Assembly: GCF_026283925.1 (NCBI RefSeq)
Contig: NZ_JAPDPF010000002.1
Location: 62,001-126,000 of the forward strand
DNA: 64,000 nucleotides
DNA from: Dyella halodurans
GTDB lineage: Bacteria; Pseudomonadota; Gammaproteobacteria; Xanthomonadales; Rhodanobacteraceae
Direction: 5' to 3'
Position numbers and translations under genes: made by a program. Shown piece after piece: positions 57,924-64,000 of this stretch. The number at the start of each line of letters is the position of its first letter. The stretch's first letter is position 1. Under the pieces are notes generated by a model that saw nothing but the letters and a program-made list of their open reading frames with translations, was not told where the DNA came from and searched no databases.

Positions 57924-59507
57924 CTAGAACAGATGGCGCAGGGCGATATACAGGCCGCCGGCGAGCAGGATCGAGGCGGGCAGGGTCAGCACCCAGGCCA
58001 TCAACAGGTTGCGCACTGTGCTCCATTGCAGGCCGGAGCCATTCGCGGCCATGGTGCCGGCCACGCCGGAGGTGAGCACATGGGTAGTGCTGACCGGCAG
58101 GTGGTACATGTCGGCGGCCTGGATCAGGCCCATCGCCACGAACTCGGCCGAAGCGCCTTGCGCGTAGGTCAGGTGTTCCTTGCCGATCTTCTCGCCCACC
58201 GTCACCACGATACGCTTCCAGCCCACCATGGTGCCCAGGCCGAGCGCGAGCGCCACGGCCACCTTGACCCACAGGGGAATGAACTGAATGGCCTTGGTGC
58301 CGAGGCCTTTCCAGGTCGTGAGCGTGGCCGTCTGCTCGGTGCTCAAGCCCGGCTGCGTCAGCACCAGCGGGATGACGGTATTGGCCAGGTAGATGTCATT
58401 GCGCACATTGCCCATCTGGTCCTGCGGCACGGAGCGCAGCGAGGGGCGGTTGCCCACCTGATGATCAATCTCGGCGATCAGCTCGACCAGCGCCGGTGCC
58501 GTTCCTGGCAGCAGGGCATGCTGCTGGATCGCTTTCGTGATCAAGTTGCGCGGATCGCCGATGACCGGCGTGGTATCACCCAGGCCAATCAGCACCTGGC
58601 GGGTTTCCACCGAGACCTCGTGGAAGGTCTTCACCTGGCCGCCGGTGACGGCGCCATTCAGGGCATAGGCCGTCGGCACCGTGCCGATCAGGATCAGCAT
58701 GATCAGGCCCATGCCTTTCTGGCCATCGTTGGAGCCATGGCTGAAACTCACGCCAGTGCAGGTGAGCACCAGCAAGGCGCGGATCGGCCACGGCGGCGGC
58801 TTGTTGCCCTCCGGCGCGCGATACAGCGCAGGAATCTTCACCAGGTTCTTCAATACATACATCAGCAGGCCGGCGAGAATGAAACCGGCGATCGGCGAGA
58901 AGATCAGCCCCTTGAACACATTGATCGCGGCACCCCAGTCGACGCCGCTGGTGGCCGTGTTGACCGCGATCAGCTGATTGGCCAGGCCGACGCCGATGAT
59001 CGAGCCGATCAAGGTATGCGAGGACGAGTTCGGCAGTCCGAAATACCAGGTGCCGAGATTCCAGATGATGGCCGCCAGCAACAACGCGAACACCATGGCG
59101 AAGCCGGCGTGGCCGCCGACCTGCAGGATCAGCTCGACCGGCAGCAAGGACACCACCGTGAACGCCACCGCGCCGGACGAGGTCAGCACGCCGAGGAAGT
59201 TGAAGACGCCCGACCAGATCACCGCCATATTGGCCGGCATGGAGTTCGTGTAGATCACCGTGGCCACGGCGTTGGCCGTGTCATGGAAGCCGTTGACGAA
59301 CTCGAAGCCCAACGCGATCAGCAGGGCGATGCCGAGCAGGATGAAGGGCGCGGTCGCGTGCGATTTGACCACGGACAGATCGTCAACCAGATGCAGGCCC
59401 GCATAGCCGGCACCGATCAGCAGGATCGTGCCAAACAACAGGCCAAAGAGCCGGCCGGAGCCCTGACTTTGAGGCGAGACAGCGACAGCGGCGGCTTCGG
59501 TCTGCAT
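57924..59507 (-). CDS. PiT-family inorganic phosphate transporter
   Basis: A 527-residue membrane protein with about 11-12 helices. The two PiT signatures GFEFVNGFHDTANAVATVIY (~62-81) and SFSHGSNDGQKGMGLIML are complete, with the GANDVAN-like pattern in VNGFHDTANAVA. A central loop (~330-420) is soluble. It is a low-affinity, metal-phosphate/proton symporter; no phoU-like gene is adjacent. GAGGGA precedes the ATG at 59507. Confidence 0.95.
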   Translation of the reverse strand: MQTEAAAVAVSPQSQGSGRLFGLLFGTILLIGAGYAGLHLVDDLSVVKSHATAPFILLGIALLIALGFEFVNGFHDTANAVATVIYTNSMPANMAVIWSGVFNFLGVLTSSGAVAFTVVSLLPVELILQVGGHAGFAMVFALLLAAIIWNLGTWYFGLPNSSSHTLIGSIIGVGLANQLIAVNTATSGVDWGAAINVFKGLIFSPIAGFILAGLLMYVLKNLVKIPALYRAPEGNKPPPWPIRALLVLTCTGVSFSHGSNDGQKGMGLIMLILIGTVPTAYALNGAVTGGQVKTFHEVSVETRQVLIGLGDTTPVIGDPRNLITKAIQQHALLPGTAPALVELIAEIDHQVGNRPSLRSVPQDQMGNVRNDIYLANTVIPLVLTQPGLSTEQTATLTTWKGLGTKAIQFIPLWVKVAVALALGLGTMVGWKRIVVTVGEKIGKEHLTYAQGASAEFVAMGLIQAADMYHLPVSTTHVLTSGVAGTMAANGSGLQWSTVRNLLMAWVLTLPASILLAGGLYIALRHLF

Positions 59508-59672
59508 GGGTATTCCCTCGTGGTCGGCCCGGCCGAAGCTAAGCACTGCACAAGACAGCAAGGTGACAGCCGGGAAACCTTGCTGCGGGTAACTTTCTCC
59601 CCCTGGAAGCGGGGTCGGACGGCCCGAAGAGTGGGGCTCAGGCCGTTCGCCCCGGATTGTTCAAACACCGGG

Positions 59673-61103
59673 TCAGCGTTCCCGCATCACCATAAGACGC
59701 AGCTCAGTCATGTCCTCGATGGCGTAGCGCACGCCTTCGCGGCCGATGCCGGAAAGTTTGATGCCGCCGTAAGGCATGTTGTCCACGCGGAAGCTGGGCA
59801 CGTCATTGACCAGCACGCCGCCTTGTTCCAGTTCGTTCCATGCGCGCATGGCGTGGTCGAGACTGTCGGTGAAGACGCCGGCCTGCAGCCCGAAGTCGGA
59901 ATCGTTGACCATGGCGATTGCGTCGTCAAACGAACGGTAGGGTTCGAGCAGCGCAAACGGACCAAACGCCTCCAGCCGATGGGCCTTGGCATCGGTAGGC
60001 ACGTTCTCCATCAAGGTGGCTTCCAGCATGGCGCCGTTGCGCTTGCCGCCACACAGGATCTTGCCACCGGCCTTGCGCGCCTCCTCGATCCAGCCGTGCA
60101 GGCGTTCGGCCGCAGCTTCGTCGATCATCGGGCCGAGGAAGGTGTCCTTCTTCTTCGGGTCGCCAGCCTTGAGCTTCTTGACGGTAGCGACCAGGCGCTT
60201 CTTCACCTCTTCGTAGATCGACTCGTGCACGTAGATGCGTTGCACACTGATGCAGCTCTGGCCCGATTGATAGAGCGCGCCGAAGACCAGCCGTTCGATG
60301 ACGTGGTCCAGCTTCGGTCCCTGGTCGGCGTCGACGATGCAGGCGGCATTGCCGCCCAACTCCAGCGTGACCTTCTTGTGGCCCGCGCGCGCTTTCAGGT
60401 CCCAGCCGATCTGGCTGCCGGTGAAGGAGAGCAGCTTGAAACGTGGATCTTCCACCAGCGGGCCGGCGTGCTTGCCGTCGAGATTGAGCACCGAGAACGC
60501 GCCCTTGGGCAGATCCGTCTCGGCCAGCACCTCGCCGATGATCAGCGCGCCGATCGGCGTACGCTCGGCCGGCTTGAGGACGAAGGGGCAGCCCGCGGCA
60601 ATCGCGGGAGCGACCTTGTGCGCAACCAGGTTCAACGGAAAATTGAACGGCGTGATGAACGACACCGGCCCCAGCGGCACGCGCTTGGTATAGCCGTGAT
60701 AGCCGTTCAGGCGCGGGGCGAGCTCCATGTTGAAGGTTTCGCCGTTGACGCGCACAGCTTCCTCGGCCGCGATGCGAAACGTTTCGATCAGCCGGGTCAC
60801 TTCGCCGTCCGAGTCCTTGATCGGCTTGCCGGCTTCCACGCACAGCGCATAGGCCAGCTCCTCACGCCGCTCCGTGAAGCGATCGGCGCAGTGCTGCAGC
60901 ACCTGCTGTCGCGCCCAGGGTTTGAATTCACGCATCGGGCCGCTGGCCTTCACGGCGGCAGCGATGGCTTTTTCGGTGGCTTTCGCATCGGGTACGGCCA
61001 CGCGCGTGGCTACCTTGCCGCTGTACTTGTCCAGCACATCCATCATTTCCTTCGAGGTCTGTGGCTGGTTGGCGAGATAGTAGGGATAGCTTTTCGCGAG
61101 CAT
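59673..61103 (-). CDS. NAD(P)-dependent aldehyde dehydrogenase
   Basis: A 476-residue ALDH superfamily enzyme, with the catalytic Cys284 in QSGQSCISVQR, the Glu in TLELGGNAA, the cofactor-binding FTGSQIGWDLKA and the PFNFPLNLVAHKVAPA loop. It oxidises an aldehyde to the acid. It is closest in form to lactaldehyde- or succinate-semialdehyde-type members, so substrate is open. GGAG precedes the ATG by seven bases. It starts 16 bases after the acetolactate-synthase-like gene on the same strand, so the two are one operon. Confidence 0.92.
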   Translation of the reverse strand: MLAKSYPYYLANQPQTSKEMMDVLDKYSGKVATRVAVPDAKATEKAIAAAVKASGPMREFKPWARQQVLQHCADRFTERREELAYALCVEAGKPIKDSDGEVTRLIETFRIAAEEAVRVNGETFNMELAPRLNGYHGYTKRVPLGPVSFITPFNFPLNLVAHKVAPAIAAGCPFVLKPAERTPIGALIIGEVLAETDLPKGAFSVLNLDGKHAGPLVEDPRFKLLSFTGSQIGWDLKARAGHKKVTLELGGNAACIVDADQGPKLDHVIERLVFGALYQSGQSCISVQRIYVHESIYEEVKKRLVATVKKLKAGDPKKKDTFLGPMIDEAAAERLHGWIEEARKAGGKILCGGKRNGAMLEATLMENVPTDAKAHRLEAFGPFALLEPYRSFDDAIAMVNDSDFGLQAGVFTDSLDHAMRAWNELEQGGVLVNDVPSFRVDNMPYGGIKLSGIGREGVRYAIEDMTELRLMVMRER

Positions 61104-61119
61104 GCATGACTCCGCTCGA

Positions 61120-62763
61120 TCAGACGGCAGCACTCAGCCGGCGGATCTCTTCGTTGAGGATGGGGTGGTTGTCGGAATAGTCGATGACCAGGTCGATCAG
61201 GTGCACGCCGCCGGTGTCGAAGGCGCGCTTCAAGGTAGGGAGGAAGGCATCGGCGCTGTCCGGACGATGTCCATGCGCGCCGTGTGCTTCGGCAAAGGCG
61301 ACGAAATCGGGGTTGCCGAACACCATTCCGTAGTCGCTGAAGCCCATCTCCGCCTGCTTCCAGCGAATCATGCCGTAGGCATCGTCGCGCAGCAGCAGGA
61401 TCACCAGGTCGAGCTTCAGTCGCACGCAGGTCTCAAGCTCCTGCGCATTCATCATGAAGCCGCCGTCGCCGCAGATGGCCAGGACCTTGCGCTCGGGGTA
61501 GACCATCTTCGCCGCCATCGCCGAAGGCAGGCCGGCGCCCATGGTGGCCAGCGCGTTGTCGAGCAGGATCGTGTTCGGCTGGCGTGCACGGTAATAGCGC
61601 GCGTACCAGATCTTGTACATGCCATTGTCCAGGCACAGCACGCCGTCATCGGGCATGTAGCGGCGGGTGTCGTCCACCACGCGCACGGGATGCATGGGGA
61701 AGCGGGGATCGTCCGCGTGGACGCGTAGTTGCGCGTGGAACGCCACGCGTACCCGGTCGAAGTAGGCGAAATCCCACTGCTCCTGAGCTTGCAACGCATC
61801 GGTCAGCCGCTCCACCGTGTGCGCAATATCGCCGACCACTTCAATCTGTGGAAAGTAGACCGCGTCCACCTCGGCCGATGAAAAGTTGATGTGGATGACG
61901 GTGCGTCGACCCTTTTGCATGAAGAACGGCGGCTTCTCCACCACGTCGTGGCCGACATTGATGATCACATCCGCCGCACTGATCGCGCGATGCACGAAAT
62001 CGCCGTCGGAGAGCGCCGCGTTGCCCAGCCATAAAGGATGGTCCTCGTCGATCACGCCCTTGCCCATCTGGGTGGTAAAGAACGGGATGCCCAGCTTGTC
62101 GATGAAGGCGCGCAACGCCACCGTGGTGCGCTGGCGGTTGGCGGCGGCGCCAATCATCAGGATCGGATGCCTGGCATTGCTGATCGCCTCGGCAGCCTGC
62201 ACCAGCGCGGCGTCATCCGGCGCGGGGCGGCGGGCATACTCGGTGGGCAACAGGATCGGGTCGTCCACGTGGTCGCGCGCGATGTCCTCGGGCAGTTCCA
62301 GGTGCACCGCGCCCGGGCGTTCCTCCTCGGCGCGGCGGAACGCTTCGCGTACGCGCGCAGGAATCGTCGACGCGGACACCAACTGGCGGGTGAACTTGGT
62401 CAACGGCTGCATCATGTCGACCACGTCGACCAGCTGGAAAAGCCCTTGCTTGGTTTCGCGGATCGGCTTCTGTCCGGTAATCATCAGCATCGGCATGGCG
62501 CCGAGCTGGGCATACGCCGCCGCGGTCACCAGGTTGGTGGCGCCGGGTCCCAGGGTGGACAGTGCCACGCCGGCTTCGCCGGTGAGCCGGCCCCAGGTGG
62601 CTGCCATGAAGCCGGCCGCCTGTTCGTGCCGGGTGACGATGAGTCGGATCGACGAATCGCGCAACGCTTCGACCAGGTCCAGGTTTTCCTCACCCGGCAC
62701 GCCAAAGATGCTGCGGACTCCCTCGGCTTCCAGCGCCTTGACGAACAGTACTGCTGCCTTCAT
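61120..62763 (-). CDS. Thiamine-diphosphate enzyme, acetolactate synthase-like
   Basis: A 547-residue TPP enzyme of the acetolactate-synthase (catabolic/AlsS-type) group. The activating Glu47 lies in VTRHEQAAGFMA, the TPP-binding GDGGFMMNAQE is near residue ~437, and FTTQMGKG is in the middle domain. There is no regulatory small subunit, so it is not the anabolic IlvB. A paired aldehyde dehydrogenase follows by 16 bases. It may act on pyruvate or on another 2-keto acid with the aldehyde passed to the dehydrogenase. GAGGAG precedes the ATG. Confidence 0.9.
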   Translation of the reverse strand: MKAAVLFVKALEAEGVRSIFGVPGEENLDLVEALRDSSIRLIVTRHEQAAGFMAATWGRLTGEAGVALSTLGPGATNLVTAAAYAQLGAMPMLMITGQKPIRETKQGLFQLVDVVDMMQPLTKFTRQLVSASTIPARVREAFRRAEEERPGAVHLELPEDIARDHVDDPILLPTEYARRPAPDDAALVQAAEAISNARHPILMIGAAANRQRTTVALRAFIDKLGIPFFTTQMGKGVIDEDHPLWLGNAALSDGDFVHRAISAADVIINVGHDVVEKPPFFMQKGRRTVIHINFSSAEVDAVYFPQIEVVGDIAHTVERLTDALQAQEQWDFAYFDRVRVAFHAQLRVHADDPRFPMHPVRVVDDTRRYMPDDGVLCLDNGMYKIWYARYYRARQPNTILLDNALATMGAGLPSAMAAKMVYPERKVLAICGDGGFMMNAQELETCVRLKLDLVILLLRDDAYGMIRWKQAEMGFSDYGMVFGNPDFVAFAEAHGAHGHRPDSADAFLPTLKRAFDTGGVHLIDLVIDYSDNHPILNEEIRRLSAAV

Positions 62764-62867
62764 GCCGCGCTCCTCGGACGGAAGCGTGAAGGATGCGATA
62801 CAAATCGTTCACGCCGCGTGAGGCGTTGGGCCCCGGGACGGGTAGGCCCGAGGCTTGCGTTACGGGC

Positions 62868-64000
62868 TCATGGCTCGATGGACTCGTCGCCCGCGTGGCC
62901 TGCCCTGACGGAGAGCGGCAATTCGCCATCGGCGAGTCTGGCGCGCAATGGTGTGCCGGGCTCGACATGCTGTGCCGAGCGAAGCACCTTGCCTTCCCGG
63001 TCGAACAAAATCGAGTAGCCGCGTTCCAGCGTGGCAAGCGGACTTACCGCGTGCATGGCGCGGCCGGCTTGTTGCAAGGTCAGGCGATCGCGTTCGAGCC
63101 GGCGTTCGACGGACTGGCGCAGGCGTTGGCGGAGTTCGGCCACGCGACGCTGCAGCAGCTGCAGGCGTAGGCGCGGATGCTGCGCCAGCAGTCTCGCGTG
63201 CACGCGGTCCAGGCGTGCGCGGCGGCTCTGTGCCTGTTCGCGCTGGATGCCGACCAGGCGCCTGTGCAGGTGCTGCAAGCGTTCGCGATCACGGGTGAGG
63301 CGCGCTTGGGGCCGTTGCGCCTGCAAGCGTGCAAACAGGTGATCGACACGCTGGATGCGCGCTTGCAGTCGGCGCTGTTCCAGCGTGATCAGGCGCTGTT
63401 GCAGTTGTTGCAGGTGTCGGCGCAACGCGAAGGCGTCGGGCACCAGCAATTCGGCCGCCGCGGAAGGCGTGGGTGCGCGCAGGTCGGCGACGAAATCGGC
63501 GATGCTGAAATCGATCTCATGGCCGACGGCCGACACTACCGGCACCGCGCTGGCGTGGATGGCGCGGGCGACCTGCTCGTCGTTGAAGGCCCACAAGTCC
63601 TCCAGCGAACCGCCGCCACGGGTCAGCAGCAGCACATCGTAGCGGCCGCTGGCCGACGCCTTGCGCAGCATGCTGACGATGGCCGGCGGCGCCTCGCGAC
63701 CTTGCACCGGAACGGGCAGCACATCCACCTCGGCCAGCGGCCATCGTCGCGACATCACGCTCAGCACGTCGCGGACGGCGGCGCCGGTGGCGGAAGTGAT
63801 GACGCCGATGCGGCGCGCATAACGGGGCAGGGCGCGCTTGCGCGCGGGGTCGAACAAGCCCTCTGCATCGAGTCGAGCCTTGAGCTGCTCGAACTCGCGT
63901 TGCAAGGCGCCTTCGCCGGCCAGCTCCATATGCTCGGCGACCAGCTGGAATTCGCCACGCGGCTCGTACAGGCCGACGCGGGCTCGCACCAGCACGTGCA
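62868..64000 (-). CDS. xseA: Exodeoxyribonuclease VII large subunit, partial
   Basis: The C-terminal ~377 residues of the nuclease subunit; the 5' end lies beyond the window. RVGLYEPRGEFQL is the end of the OB domain, and GVITSATGAAVRDV, LTRGGGSLEDLWAFN and VGHEIDFSIADF make up the catalytic domain. A long Arg/Gln-rich coiled-coil follows, then the C-terminal tail. It cuts single-stranded DNA from either end, with many XseB copies. The gene reads through the edge of the window; the rest is off the plus-strand 3' side. Confidence 0.95.
   Translation of the reverse strand, partial: HVLVRARVGLYEPRGEFQLVAEHMELAGEGALQREFEQLKARLDAEGLFDPARKRALPRYARRIGVITSATGAAVRDVLSVMSRRWPLAEVDVLPVPVQGREAPPAIVSMLRKASASGRYDVLLLTRGGGSLEDLWAFNDEQVARAIHASAVPVVSAVGHEIDFSIADFVADLRAPTPSAAAELLVPDAFALRRHLQQLQQRLITLEQRRLQARIQRVDHLFARLQAQRPQARLTRDRERLQHLHRRLVGIQREQAQSRRARLDRVHARLLAQHPRLRLQLLQRRVAELRQRLRQSVERRLERDRLTLQQAGRAMHAVSPLATLERGYSILFDREGKVLRSAQHVEPGTPLRARLADGELPLSVRAGHAGDESIEP

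Noticed and set aside
57933-61109. A 1058-codon open frame on the plus strand across the PiT transporter and aldehyde dehydrogenase genes
   Set aside because: It is fully antisense to two clear genes, is His/Gln/Arg-rich with no domain, and results from GC-rich third positions on the other strand.

Overview
The window reads as one continuous, gene-dense chromosomal segment of a high-GC gammaproteobacterium of the Xanthomonadales, most likely Rhodanobacteraceae (the Dyella / Luteibacter / Rhodanobacter group). The pointers are the order rpoE-rseA-mucD-lepA-lepB-DUF4845-rnc-era-recO, the head-to-head ppsA/ppsR pair, ugd-slyX-DUF2058, GTAG-type REP palindromes and the DUF1249, DUF2058 and YdbH/DUF1318 families. 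The genus cannot be fixed by reading alone. I see no phage, transposase, integrase, CRISPR array or rRNA. Antisense reading frames are long because of the codon bias and were not called.

Layout: (1) 1-2.2 kb: edge fragment, a PP2C phosphatase, a dispersed repeat, tRNA-Ser(CGA) with its own promoter and terminator, and a short second signal peptidase I. (2) 2.3-6.3 kb: PEP synthase, divergent from its regulator PpsR, then a DUF1249 protein whose stop codon lies inside a GTAG REP pair. (3) 6.4-6.75 kb: a tRNA-Ala/Glu/Asp operon with a textbook sigma-70 promoter and a terminator. (4) 6.9-12.1 kb: CPA2 antiporter, periplasmic FKBP isomerase, UDP-glucose dehydrogenase, SlyX, DUF2058. (5) 12.1-17.5 kb: FadB-like beta-oxidation enzyme, and divergently an unrecognised small protein coupled to a REC-like/GGDEF/EAL protein. 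(6) 17.7-26.8 kb: the envelope-stress sigma-E operon with an apparent sigma-E autopromoter, running into lepA, lepB, rnc, era and recO. (7) 26.8-31.7 kb: an orphan REC-Hpt regulator, the AsmA-like YdbH with a YdbL/DUF1318 lipoprotein, and the rRNA methyltransferase RlmD. (8) 31.7-35.7 kb: CYTH protein, NagZ, hypoxanthine phosphoribosyltransferase, FMN reductase and methylthioinosine phosphorylase (a purine and wall salvage cluster), then a cold-shock gene with a CRP/Clp-like site. (9) 35.7-38.2 kb: glycosylasparaginase, CutC, and a ~680-bp nested palindrome without a gene. (10) 38.2-45.1 kb: ABC exporter, IMPACT protein, a translationally coupled ECF sigma/anti-sigma-like pair, a YdcF-like protein and a ClC transporter. 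(11) 45.1-54.6 kb: Zn alcohol dehydrogenase divergent from an AraC regulator with a tandem operator, S10 peptidase, acyltransferase, TraB/GumN protein, DUF2252, a degenerate pseudouridine synthase, a GFA protein. (12) 54.6-64 kb: an exonuclease/helicase pair resembling MrfB/MrfA, a PiT phosphate transporter, an aldehyde dehydrogenase/acetolactate-synthase-like pair, and the 3' part of xseA running off the edge.

Most of this is core chromosome. The least explained items are the nested palindrome at 37.5-38.2 kb, the YdbH/lipoprotein-YdbL pair without a separate YnbE, the pseudouridine synthase that appears to have lost catalytic residues, the Ycf46-N-like small protein coupled to a c-di-GMP enzyme, and the MrfA/MrfB-like pair in a gammaproteobacterium.
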